From Candidatus Gracilibacteria bacterium (GTDB lineage: Bacteria > Patescibacteriota > Gracilibacteria > BD1-5 > UBA2023): 64,000 bases of DNA. The stretch is taken from NCBI GenBank assembly GCA_028687475.1, contig JAQUAB010000005.1, forward strand, positions 42,741 to 106,740, given 5' to 3'. Under the pieces are notes generated by a model that saw only the letters and a list, made by a program, of their open reading frames with translations, ran no database searches and was not told the DNA's origin. Each line of letters begins with the position of its first letter. Positions within the stretch are counted from its first letter, which is position 1. The translations under genes and the position numbers were made by a program. Of this stretch, positions 34,229 through 42,857 are shown one piece after another.

Positions 34229-35212
34229 TTGTATATTCTTGCTTTCGAAACATCCTGTGACGATACTTCTGTCGCGATTCTCCGGGATCGTGAATGTATT
34301 GCCATGTCGACTCGAACCCAACTCGAACATGATGTCACTGGTGGTGTTGTTCCGGAGGTTGCTGCTCGTAGTCATGCGAATGCGATTTTTCCTTGCATTG
34401 AGGATGTTCTGACTGAGACAGGACTCCATCTCGAAGATATGGATTATATCGCTTGTACTCGCGAACCATGACTTCTTCCATCGCTTCTGACAGGAATGAC
34501 GGTTGCCAAAACACTCGCATTGTCACTCGAGAAACCACTTATCTGGGTGAATCATATCGAAGCACATATGTTCGCGAATTTTCTCGAGCGCGAAACGGAT
34601 GATATTCATTTCCCGAACGTGACTTTGACCGTTTCCGGATGACATACAGAGATTTACCTCTGGAGAAGTATAGATGAATTCGAACTGATTGGTCAGACTC
34701 GTGATGATGCAGCGGGGGAATGTTTCGATAAGATTGCAAAAATGATGGGGCTTGGTTTTCCTGGCGGTGCAAAAATCGCGAAACTTTCCGAAGCATTCGA
34801 TATTCGTGCGTCAGAATCGGAGAAAAATCAGGCAAAGACTCTTTTTCCACGTTCCTATCTGGAGAAAGATTCTTTTGACTTTTCTTTCTCTGGAATGAAA
34901 TCCGCCGTGAAACGATATATTGACACCCTTGGAAAAATTACGGAAAGTGATATGGAGATGATTGCGTATGCATCCGAGCAAGCGATAACCATGATTCTTT
35001 CAGATAAAATTATTGCTGCAGCAGAAAAATATAATATTTCATTTCTCTGCCTTGCTGGTGGAGTGAGTGCGAATACAAGATTGCGAGATATGATTTCCCG
35101 AAAGGCCCAGGAGAAATGATATGCCTTCATTGCACCGAAGAAAAATCTCTATTCCATGGATAATGCGGCCATGGTCTGAATTCGAGCATATTACACCATA
35201 AAAAATACTTAG
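34229..35212 (+). CDS. tsaD: tRNA N6-adenosine threonylcarbamoyltransferase TsaD
   Basis: This 327-aa protein has the ASKHA-fold start YILAFETSCDDTSVAIL, the metal ligands in VNHIEAH, the substrate loop VSGGHTEI (second Gly is UGA), and GECFDKIAK then GFPGG and SFSGMKSAVKR. It makes t6A37 in tRNAs together with TsaB, TsaE and TsaC. The start codon is TTG because the original ATG was left behind in the upstream duplicate; no better start preserves the conserved N-terminus. The C-terminus is slightly shorter than usual. A terminator follows. Confidence 0.95.
34230..34270 (+). repeat. 41-bp direct repeat, right copy
   Basis: This segment is identical to 33634-33674. Here the base before the repeat is T instead of A, which turns the tsaD start codon from ATG into TTG. 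Confidence 0.9.
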
Positions 35213-35244
35213 AAATCCAAAATAGCACTTTTCTAATACTGAAG

Positions 35245-35275
35245 CTCTTTGTTTGTCAAAGAGATTTCTTTTTTT
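35245..35275 (+). terminator. Terminator of the mutY-HIT-tsaD unit
   Basis: CTCTTTG (35245-35251), loop TTTGT and CAAAGAG (35257-35263) are followed by ATTTC and eight T's. Confidence 0.85.
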
Positions 35276-35336
35276 TCGTTGATTTTATCAGCATTTCTCC
35301 TAAAATTCTTTCGTATTTATTCTTTATATTTTTCTT

Positions 35337-36287
35337 ATGACACCAGCAAAAAAAGTTCATACAGATGAAGTTTCTCGAATATCCAATTCTCAAAATGGAT
35401 GAATCAGTAATGTTCTCATACTCAGTGTTCTCGTTATTTCTATTGCGCTCAATGCTATAGCAGTATATCTTCTTATGGGATATACATTTTCATTTTCTTC
35501 GACGAGTGATACTCTCGGCATGAAACGCGCGGTTCTCGAAGTAGAATACGACAAAGTAGGAGGAAAAGAGAACTATGATATGCTCACTCAAGCACAACTT
35601 ATCCAGTTCAAACAAACACTTCCTCAGCTCAAGGAATATCTCAAATCACAGGGTGGAGATATCGGCGGCTCTACAGGAACGAATACTACTACCACTGTTG
35701 ATCTATCAAAAACTCTTGATGCTACAAAGATAGCAAAAATCGCAGAAAATGCTGCTATCGAAGGAGATGTGAATGCGGATATTACAGTCATCGAATATTC
35801 TGATATGGAATGTCCGTACTGTCTCAAACAATATCATACTACAAAACTCAAAGAAAAACTTCTTGCTCAATATGGTTCAGGAGTGAATTTCGTCTTCAAA
35901 AATAGTCGTGGGGTGAATCATCCAGGTACTGAAGCGAAGGCTATTGGTGCCCTCTGTGCTCAGAAAGTTGGTGGCGATCTCGCGTATATCCAGTACTACA
36001 ATGCTATTCTCGCAGGATCTCCAGATGGGAATAATGTCTATGCAGTATCGAAGCTCGCAGACCTTGCAAAATCACTCAAGATTGATACAAAAAAATGGCA
36101 AACATGTTATGATAATAAAGAAACTCAAGATATATTCGCGGCTCAGACAGCTGAAGCAAGCTCATTCTCTCTCGATGGTACACCTGGAACTCTCATCATC
36201 AACAGAAAAACAGGGAAATATGACACTGTTGCTGGAGCGTATCCATATGAGACGTTTACACAGAAGATTGATGAACTGATGAAGTAA
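35337..36287 (+). CDS. Membrane-anchored DsbA-like thiol-disulfide oxidoreductase
   Basis: This 316-aa protein has a short cytoplasmic N-terminus, one membrane helix (about residues 22-46: VLILSVLVISIALNAIAVYL) and a Ser/Thr/Gly-rich linker. A thioredoxin-fold DsbA/DSBA-like domain follows, with the active site CPYC (in DMECPYC, about residue 160) and a cis-proline region DGTPGTLIINRKTG. It would introduce or isomerise disulfides in exported proteins on the outside of the membrane. One UGA glycine lies in QNGGISN. It is a single gene between two terminators. Confidence 0.9.
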
Positions 36288-36302
36288 TTTTTCTTCCCAA
36301 AT

Positions 36303-36326
36303 AAAAACCTCCAATTGGAGGTTTTT
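36303..36326. terminator. Bidirectional terminator
   Basis: AAAAACCTCC (36303-36312), loop AATT and GGAGGTTTTT (36317-36326) form a 10-bp stem with T-rich ends on both strands. It serves the convergent DsbA-like and RsmB/F-like genes. Confidence 0.9.
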
Positions 36327-37683
36327 ATTTTCTCTGCCAGTCTTTCGGAAACCGATTCGAGATCATATCTTCTTTTCTCTTCTCGAGTCCGATGGGGACT
36401 CCTTCGTATTCGATGAGAACATAGTCATCTTCTCCATCACTTTCGAGAGGATTTCCTCGGAGATACATATCGAGTTCGACCTCATCTTGGAGTGTATATT
36501 TCTCAGTGTTTGAAGTGTCGAGAAATGGAAATGCCCAGATATTCGGTTCATATTTCCCATTCACGATATTCCCGATATATTCCCCGTAGCGCATAGGGAA
36601 TATCTTCTCACGGAGTGGTTCTCCGACTTTTGCATTCGCGACAGCGAGGACTTTCCCTTCATGTTCATAAAGAGTGATTCATTCTATTTCTTTCCATTCA
36701 CCGAGTCGTCCATGGAATCGTCCGAGCGCAGTGTTTGAGGTTTTGAATGAGGATTTCTTTTCAGTTTTCCATGAGTTATCTACTTCGCTTTCTTTTCTCT
36801 CAAGGGAAGCGATTTTTTGTATCTTGGTTACGAAGAATCCGCCAGTTTTATCGATGTGTGGCCAGTATTTTTTCTGAAAGAGTATTTCGAAGGCTCCTGG
36901 ATATTTCTCCATCATGGCATTCACGACTCATTCGTTCTCTAGGAGATTGAGTGCACAGGTGGAATATATCATCTCACCACCCACCTTCAGTGCATGGAGT
37001 GCCGCATCAAGGAGTCGTTCCTGAAGTCTTGCAATTTGCTTGATATTCTTCAGATGCCAGTGTTTTACAGCATCAGTACACTTGTAGAGGGTTCATTCGC
37101 CGCTACATGGTGCATCGAGAAGAATTCGGTCGAAAGTCTCAGGGAAATTTTTCCAGTATTGTCCAGGATAGAGGGTAATGGCTACATTCGGCGTGTGCAT
37201 GCGCTCAAGGTTCTGGAGCAGTTGAGGAATACGTTCGCGCGTCGGTTCGTTTGCGATAATGAATGAGTTCGGGAAATATTCTGCAAGTTGAGTGGTTTTT
37301 CCACCAGGACTGGAGGCCAAATCTAAGATGAGGAAATTCTTTTCTTGAATTGTATGATCCGCAAGAATATCAACGGGTTGGGCAGCTGCAAGTTCCTGGA
37401 TATAGAAATTCCCGACCAAGTGATCGAGAGAAAAACCGATACGTCGCTCGAGCGGGTCGAAGTCTTCTCTGCGATCCAGAGAAAATACATTGAAAACATT
37501 CGTCGGATGAAGAATCCAACCATCTTTTTCGAGACGAATTTTCACTTCCTCTATCATATCGGGCTTGATACGAATCGTTCGAGGAATCGAGAGTTCGATG
37601 GATGCGAGGAATTCCTGGAGTTCTTCAGGTTTCTCTGAGAAAAAGTTCTCACGGAAGTAGTCGACGAAGCGGGGATTGATCAT
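36325..37683 (-). CDS. RsmB/RsmF-like rRNA (cytosine-5) methyltransferase
   Basis: This 452-aa protein of the NOL1/NOP2/Sun family has the SAM-binding motif LDLASSPGGKTTQLAEYF (about residue 115), motif IV DAPCSGEG (about residue 200, last G from UGA) and the catalytic cysteine motif YSTCALN (about residue 245). The C-terminal region of about 190 residues resembles the extra domain of RsmF/YebU. It methylates C5 of a cytosine in rRNA, most likely 16S, though which base is not shown. I chose ATG 37683 (MINPRFVDYF) over an upstream in-frame ATG because it matches family N-termini. Confidence 0.88.
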
Positions 37684-37699
37684 AAGAATAGAAATTATT

Positions 37700-37771
37700 G
37701 TCATTTCGACTGGAGTGTAGTGGAATGGAGAAATCTTGTTCCTGTCATTCCTGACTTGTTCAGGAATCTAG
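37700..37771. repeat. Compound dispersed repeat (GTCATT elements)
   Basis: Two adjacent elements lie here. The first is GTCATTTCGACTGGAG..GGAGAAATCT; the second is GTCATTCCTGACTTGTTCAG..AATCTAG with an inner hairpin CCTGA/TCAGG. The GTCATT end and the AATCTAG segment resemble the element at 43611. They sit upstream of the methyltransferase gene and hold no gene. Confidence 0.5.
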
Positions 37772-37837
37772 TATTTCTTATACAGAACGTACTTTTGTAA
37801 CCAAAAGTACCAAAAGTTCTTGAGCTTCTATGTCTCA

Positions 37838-37919
37838 TTTCCGTATGTGTATTCCACTCGATTTCCTAAATCACAAAAACTCGGTTTCACCTCAAACAGT
37901 TTGTGATTTTTTACGGAAA
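37838..37919. repeat. Long two-part inverted repeat
   Basis: TTTCCGTA (37838-37845) pairs TACGGAAA (37912-37919), and inside it AAATCACAAA (37868-37877) pairs TTTGTGATTT (37900-37909). It may be a terminator-like structure or a palindromic element. The stretch 37772-37960 shows nothing else that I can name. Confidence 0.5.
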
Positions 37920-37961
37920 TCTTCATGGACACATACAAGAAATTCGCATAACGAAGCTTAT

Positions 37962-38085
37962 GAGCGGGAAACTTCGTCGACAGAAAACTAAAACTCACAA
38001 AAGAAAGAAGCAAAATTGGGAACGAATAGATTTTAAATTTACCCCCACACTTTTTTTGTTTCTCTTTCGAGGTCGCGTTCTTTGA
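37962..38085 (+). CDS. Possible small basic protein (about 40 aa)
   Basis: ATG 37962 opens a short frame beginning MSGKLRRQKTKTHKRKKQN, dense in Lys and Arg like small ribosome-associated proteins, then a hydrophobic tail. It overlaps the 3' end of smpB on the other strand, so the tail may not be real coding sequence. No clear ribosome binding site is visible. It could equally be chance. Confidence 0.3.
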
Positions 38086-38491
38086 GTACTTGTTTCTTTT
38101 CCCATTTCTTTCGTCATTTTGCGAGGGCGATACGCACCTTGAAGAGATTTCCTTTGCTATATATTTCGATGGGTACTACCGTTGCACCCATTTCTTTGAC
38201 TTTCTGCGAGAGTCTCAGGATTTCTTTCTGCGAGAGGAGGAGGAGTCGTTCGCGTTTTGGGTCAAGTTTTGTTGTGGAATTATTCTTGTATTCGGATATG
38301 TGACACCCGACGAGAATCGGTCGTCCAGAATGGGTGTTGATATAGGAACCCTTGAGATTGACTTGTCCGAGGCGTATACTTTTTGCTTCTGCTCCAGCGA
38401 GCACAATCCCTGCTTCAAATTCCTCGATGATCTCATAATCAAAAAGGGCTTTTCGGTTTTCAGCAATGGTAGTGTTTGTTTGCTTTCACAT
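38039..38491 (-). CDS. smpB: SsrA-binding protein SmpB
   Basis: This 150-aa OB-fold protein binds tmRNA for ribosome rescue. Recognisable parts are NRKALFDYEIIEEFEAGIVLAG, then SYINTHSGRPILVGCHISEYK, DPKRERLLLLSQKEI and a basic C-terminal tail ending VLKERDLERETKKVW. The gene starts ATG-UGA (Met-Gly), and a second UGA lies in ALAKGRKKW. I found no tmRNA gene beside it. Confidence 0.95.
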
Positions 38492-38553
38492 GGGCGGGAT
38501 TATATGGAATTGCGTGAAAATGTCTATATTTTACAGAAAAATAAAAAATGTAC

Positions 38554-38581
38554 TTGTCAATATAATAATATGTGGTAAAAT
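38554..38581 (+). promoter_or_regulatory. Candidate promoter of three-way-junction RNA
   Basis: TTGTCA (38554-38559), a 16-bp spacer and TAAAAT (38576-38581) place the transcription start at about 38588, just before the first base of the folded element. Confidence 0.55.
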
Positions 38582-38591
38582 AGACTCATCA

Positions 38592-38657
38592 AAGTTTGGA
38601 AAAACGAAAGCATACTTTCGTCCTCTTCACTGTATTGCATACAGATTTTCCAAACTT
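38592..38657 (+). ncRNA. Three-way-junction RNA element upstream of His-rich peptide gene
   Basis: A perfect 12-bp closing stem (38592-38603 with 38646-38657) encloses two perfect hairpins: ACGAAAG/CTTTCGT with loop CATA (38604-38621) and CTGTAT/ATACAG with loop TGC (38630-38644). Junction strands are 0, 8 (CCTCTTCA) and 1 nt. It begins within about 5 nt of the predicted transcript start and lies 59 nt before the ATG of the next gene. I do not recognise a known riboswitch or ribozyme core; a regulatory leader is likely. Confidence 0.65.
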
Positions 38658-38716
38658 AGGAAGTCATCATTCATTCTGATAAGAGAATAAATTCTCTTTC
38701 CTCATTCTATTCGACT

Positions 38717-38935
38717 ATGAAAAAAATATACATATACATAACATTTCCCGTTTTTGCATTTCTCTCGAGCGCATTTCTCCCTGTATATGCTGATTGATCC
38801 GAGAAATCAGACAATCGTGAGAATGCTGGATTCAATAGCACTCATTCTGAACATCCACCGCATGACCATCATGATCCTGATCATCTGAAGTACATCCGTA
38901 CCAGAGATGAGAAGAAAAAAAAGAAACTCCATTAA
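38717..38935 (+). CDS. Secreted histidine-rich small protein (72 aa)
   Basis: Residues 1-24 form a typical signal peptide (MKKIYIYITFPVFAF.. cut after VYA). The mature part of about 48 residues has a cluster HSEHPPHDHHDPDH and a lysine-rich C-terminus (RDEKKKKKLH). Clustered His and Asp suggest binding of divalent metal such as Zn, Ni or Cu outside the membrane. One UGA glycine lies in ADGSEK. A structured leader and a terminator flank it, so it forms its own unit. No family is recognised. Confidence 0.75.
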
Positions 38936-38952
38936 TTTGATGGAGTTTTTTC
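38924..38952 (+). terminator. Terminator of His-rich peptide gene
   Basis: AAACTCCAT (38924-38932) pairs ATGGAGTTT (38940-38948), followed by TTTTC. It overlaps the stop codons of both convergent genes. Confidence 0.85.
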
Positions 38953-39315
38953 TAATGTAGAAACTGTTGTTCTAATCTCATGTGTTAATCTTGAAGATTT
39001 AGTTTTTCCCAGTAGGTTCTCTTGAACTAATTGTAAAAATATATTTAATAGTTTTGGATCTTTTCATGTTTTGTCATATATAGATAAAAAAGCATCAATT
39101 GTTCCGTCCCATTTCTGTTGTATGTCTTTTCATGAATCGAGTTTTGCATTGAATTTCAGACTTTTCACTTTGTTTATATTGGGTGAATCTCCAAAGGAAA
39201 ATATCGTGATATTAAGGCAAGCTAATAGATAAGCTATTTCCTCATTATTCATATGAGATATGAGTTCTTTGATTATTTCTTCACGATGTTCTGTAATTTC
39301 CTTATGGCTATTCAT
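38932..39315 (-). CDS. Hypothetical protein (127 aa)
   Basis: This protein starts MNSHKEITEHREEIIKEL at ATG 39315 and reads through two UGA to TAA. It is helical and polar, with no signal or membrane segment and no motif that I recognise. Its start overlaps the end of the UPF0489-like gene by 43 bp, so the two are probably in one operon with gmk. Confidence 0.6.
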
Positions 39316-40004
39316 TGGTCGATAAAATAAGGGCTTGTGGCTATTGTAACGCAATCTACTTTCTGAAGCAAATTTCGAATCAATTGCATCTTTTTTTCTT
39401 CTCTGATGAAGTCGAGTTCAGGAGCGAAGATATCGAGATCCAGATTGAGAACAGTATTTCCACTTGGAGAATAGTCCATGTATTCCTCGATTTCTGTCTC
39501 GTTCTCGATGCGAATCATTTTTCCGATGAGCCCACTTCTGAGCGCGGGTTGGATATAGTTACCAACATTACAAAAAAGATTGGTAAATTCCCAAGAATAT
39601 TCTTCATTTTCCAGAGCTTTTTCGAGATCGAAATCATTCTCATTTTCCCAGAGATCTGAATGTTCATCGATGTGTATGAGTTCGAATCATGGTTGTATGA
39701 TTCATCTTCTCACGGCATCAATCCAGAAGTAGAGAGCGTGATTGTGATTGTCGAAGATGGTGATTGGTGGGATAGATGAGTATATTTGCACAAAATTCTT
39801 GAGTCCTACACAAGATCTCAGTTTTCCATTCTCTATTTCTTCGAAAACAATATTTTCCCCGATTTGCACGAGAGAAATATCTCACTCAATAAGACTTGGA
39901 ATAGTGAGAATCGGGGATTTTCCATATTTCTGTGTCCGTTCCTCCCAAACAAAGGCATTATTTCCAACTCTTTCCATGATGATATTCTCTTTTTCGTACA
40001 GCAT
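39273..40004 (-). CDS. UPF0489-like protein (arginase-like fold)
   Basis: This 243-aa protein has the putative metal-site patterns IFDNHNHAL, HIDEHSDLW and LNLDLDIFAPE. They match the UPF0489 family, which resembles arginase/deacetylase folds and whose activity is not established. Four or more UGA glycines occur (for example RRGIIQPGFELIHIDEH and DQGIAIRK). ATG 40004 shares one base with the gmk stop (TAATG), so translation is probably coupled with gmk. Confidence 0.65.
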
Positions 40005-40570
40005 TACATATTGAGGATAGCAATCAGTTCTTCTTTGGCTTTTTCGAAATCGTCATTCACCAGACGAATATCATAAAAATCCTGTTGTTCGAGCTCAGTC
40101 ATGGCAGTTGCAAGTCGAATCTCGAATTGTTCTGTTGTCTCTGTTCCACGACCATGGAGTCGGCGTTTGAGTTCATCGATGGAAGGAGGCAACAGAAAAA
40201 TAGTAATTACTTTATATCATTCTTCTTCCATGAGTGGCTTGAGGTGAGTCATGCCTTGAGGTTCAATAATATATATTGGTGTCTTTCATATTTTTGTAAT
40301 ACGTTCGAGTTCACTTTTTAGTGAACCATAGTAGTTCGTATGTACAATTGCATATTCAAGAAATTCATGATTATGTATTTTTTCTTCAAACTCCTTTTGA
40401 GTTACAAAGTAATAGTCAACTCCATTTGTTTCTCCGGGGCGAGGAAGTCGTGATGTCATACTAATACTTTCTTGTATATATTCTTCACAGATTGGACGTA
40501 CTGTATCCCAGAGTGTATTTTTCCCGACACCAGCAGGACCTGAGAGAATGAATACTTTATTTTTTTTCAT
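40004..40570 (-). CDS. gmk: Guanylate kinase
   Basis: This 188-aa protein phosphorylates GMP to GDP. The P-loop is LSGPAGVGKNTLWD, in which the usual GKST is GKNT. The GMP-binding part is SRLPRPGETNGVDYYFVT, and the lid region is HGRGTETTEQFEIRLATA. UGA glycines occur in TKIGKTPIY and EEEGYKVI. The start is ATG 40570. It is the first gene of a minus-strand trio with the UPF0489-like and 127-aa proteins. Confidence 0.95.
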
Positions 40571-40633
40571 GTTTGGATTATAGAGAAAAATAGGTTTTTG
40601 CAAGAGTACACGAAAGAGTCAGAGTTATAAGGT

Positions 40634-42520
40634 TTATCGTATTTTCCATTTCTCGATTTCTTCATCTGTCAGTGGAGTGATAAATTCTGATTTGTAGAAT
40701 CTTTTTTCGAGAATCCGTGAGAGATTCGTCATATTTTTCCATCGGAATCATTCCTCCTTTCTCATACAGGAGTTATCGAGACAAATAGTAGTTTTTTCGA
40801 TTCATTCTGGGATAGTGAGCTCTCTGTTTTCTATCATTCCATTTGCTATCATATATTCGGCAATGTGATGAAAAATCGGTCCTGCACCGCTCACTCATGA
40901 GACGTCTTGCATGGGACTCTGGTCTGCATTCCCGACCCATACACCGATGATTGCATCTGGATGATATCAGATAGTCCAATTATCATGGAAGTCAGTACTC
41001 GTTCCTGTTTTTACGGCTATTGGGATTGAGGTATTCAGGATACTCGATATACCGAATGTTTTTGCGCGATTCTTTCCATCTGATAGGATGTTATAGAGGA
41101 GAAAATGAGAACCATCATTGAGAGAAAGAAGGGAAGTATATCACTCTACAACATTCTCGAGTGTGAGTTCGACACTTCCGAGCGCAATTCCATAGCCATA
41201 ATATCCAGCATCATGATCGAGTTTGAGCCCACTTTTTTTATAGGTATCATATATCTTCCCGATTCCGATTGATTCAGAAAGGCGAACACTAGCACTATTG
41301 AGTGAATTTCCAAGGGCTTCCTTGAGACGCACGGGGCCATATGATTTTGGTACGTAGTTTTCTGGAACGAAACTTTTATCTTCCTGTTCGGTATTGTAGA
41401 CTTTCGTATCATCCATAATGAGTGATTCTCCATCAGCGCCACCTGCGATTGCGAGATTATAGATGAAAGGTTTGAGAACTGATCATACGGATCGGCGTTC
41501 CTGGATCATATCTATAGCATTTTCTTTCGAGAGATTGGTTCTGTTTCCGATATATGTCAGGATAATGTTGTCTTTTGGATTGAGAATATAGATTGCTCCA
41601 TTGTGTACATTTTCATGATCGAGAGATTGAACGATGCCTTCGAGCGTGTTGCGTGTGAAGAGAGAAAGGTTTTTATCAATCGTTGTCTGTATATCAAGAG
41701 AATTTGCGAGGCATATTTTTTCTGGTATCTGTTGCACGAACATTTTCAGATTATTCTCTCTTCATTGGCAGTATGATGCGATTTCTTTTTGTATTCTTGT
41801 GGTGAGATGGGAAAATGTATTGATTCCGATTTTTCTCTCTGTTCGCGTCAGTTCTCCAGAAAAACTCTTTCCATAGAGTTTCTGACTCACTTTTTCTGCA
41901 TAGTTTTTGCCATCGGTTCCGATGTTTGGACTATGAATTCGTGTGATGATTTCTACGATTTCGGTTTCTGTGAGCGTATCTGGATTTTCTCATCAGAAAT
42001 AGACATCAATCGCGCTCTGGATTCCATAGAGTCCATTTCCCATATAGACGGAATCGAGGTATTTTCTGAGAATTTGCTCTTTGTTATACTTGAAGCCGAG
42101 AATAGTAGCAGAAAATGCTTCTCGGATTTTTTGCTGAATCGTTCGTTTTTCTCCTGGGAAATATATATTCTTGATATATTGTTCCGTGAGAGTTGATCCT
42201 CATCGTACAATCGTTCCAGCATTGTAGTTTTCTCTGATAGCTCCGATTTTTCCGATGATATCTATTCATGAATGTTCATAATATCTTCCATCTTCGATAC
42301 TGATGATTCATCGCACCAGAGCATTATCGAGCGAGCCAGTATAGTGAGTACTATATCATCATGGAAGACTCATATCCGTGAGGATTTCTCCCTTTTTATC
42401 GAGGATTCGTATATTTCCGACATTTTTCAGATATTGCTCTGGAGCGAAATAAAAAAGAAGTCCCGTATAGGAAATATACACAAAAACAATGGCAAAAATG
42501 AGAGCAAGAAATTTCTTCAT
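40634..42520 (-). CDS. pbpC: Class A penicillin-binding protein (PBP1C-like)
   Basis: This 628-aa bifunctional peptidoglycan synthase has an N-terminal membrane helix (residues 3-25). The glycosyltransferase 51 domain follows with EDGRYYEHSGID and GGSTLTEQYIKN. The transpeptidase domain has the SxxK motif in SVLKPF (preceded by a UGA glycine), SLNSASV as SxN and KTGTS as KTG. It is shorter than typical PBP1C and lacks the extra C-terminal domain. PBP1C genes often accompany alpha-2-macroglobulin genes, and an A2M gene lies 8 kb away on the same strand. The symbol is by similarity of layout. Confidence 0.88.
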
Positions 42521-42580
42521 AGAATCGATTATTCGATGATTCAAAGTATATCGAGAAATAGAAGAACGGGAAATTTTTGT

Positions 42581-42607
42581 TTGACAATAAATATTTTTCT
42601 ATATAAT
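42581..42607 (+). promoter_or_regulatory. Promoter of rplJ-rplL
   Basis: Consensus TTGACA (42581-42586) and TATAAT (42602-42607) are separated by a short 15-bp spacer, directly before the L10 leader. This is the only TTGACA-type box noted in the window. Confidence 0.7.
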
Positions 42608-42618
42608 CGCCACACTTC

Positions 42619-42677
42619 TATCGCAGACAGTAGGTTCCTTTTGGATAAAAATAGCCTACCGAGATGGACGGTTCCGT
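42619..42677 (+). promoter_or_regulatory. Ribosomal protein L10 leader
   Basis: GCAGACAGTAGGTT followed by AGCCTACCGAGATGG forms the 7-bp stem and asymmetric kink-turn loop typical of L10 leaders; a small ACGG/CCGT hairpin follows. In other bacteria the L10(L12)4 complex binds this element and represses its own operon. It sits about 180 bp before rplJ. Confidence 0.8.
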
Positions 42678-42705
42678 AGATATAAGATATAAGATATAAG
42701 ATATA
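42678..42705 (+). repeat. Heptanucleotide repeat AGATATA x4
   Basis: Four perfect 7-bp units lie immediately after the L10 leader. Confidence 0.9.
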
Positions 42706-42718
42706 AGATTTCCCAAAA

Positions 42719-42746
42719 TCTCATCTCTCATCTCTCATCTCTCATC
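42719..42746 (+). repeat. Heptanucleotide repeat TCTCATC x4
   Basis: Four perfect 7-bp units plus a partial fifth lie in the rplJ leader. Confidence 0.9.
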
Positions 42747-42810
42747 TCTCCTGATTCTCCGTTCGTGCGATAAGCGCGATTTTTTTTCGCTTTTCGTCAG
42801 AAGTTTATGA

Positions 42811-42845
42811 AATTCATAATTCATAATTCATAATTCATAATTCAT
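42811..42845 (+). repeat. Heptanucleotide repeat AATTCAT x5
   Basis: Five perfect 7-bp units end 12 bp before the rplJ ATG. Between this tract and the previous one is a GCG-AT-AAGCGCG hairpin followed by a T8 run (about 42768-42787), possibly an attenuator. Confidence 0.9.
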
Positions 42846-42857
42846 AATTTTTCATTT

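Noticed and set aside
33634..34270. Insertion sequence with terminal inverted repeats around the HIT gene
   Set aside because: The ends of the 555-bp segment are not inverted repeats and no transposase is encoded; only the direct 41-bp duplication is present.
37828..38013. Small minus-strand frame between the methyltransferase gene and smpB
   Set aside because: It runs across the large inverted repeat, shows no family and has no start signal; more likely chance.
38592..38657. tmRNA or hammerhead ribozyme next to smpB
   Set aside because: No tRNA-like ends or tag frame are present, and the hammerhead core (CUGAUGA..GAAA) is absent from the junction.
42678..42845. CRISPR-like array
   Set aside because: Units are 7 bp in tandem without spacers and there are no cas genes.
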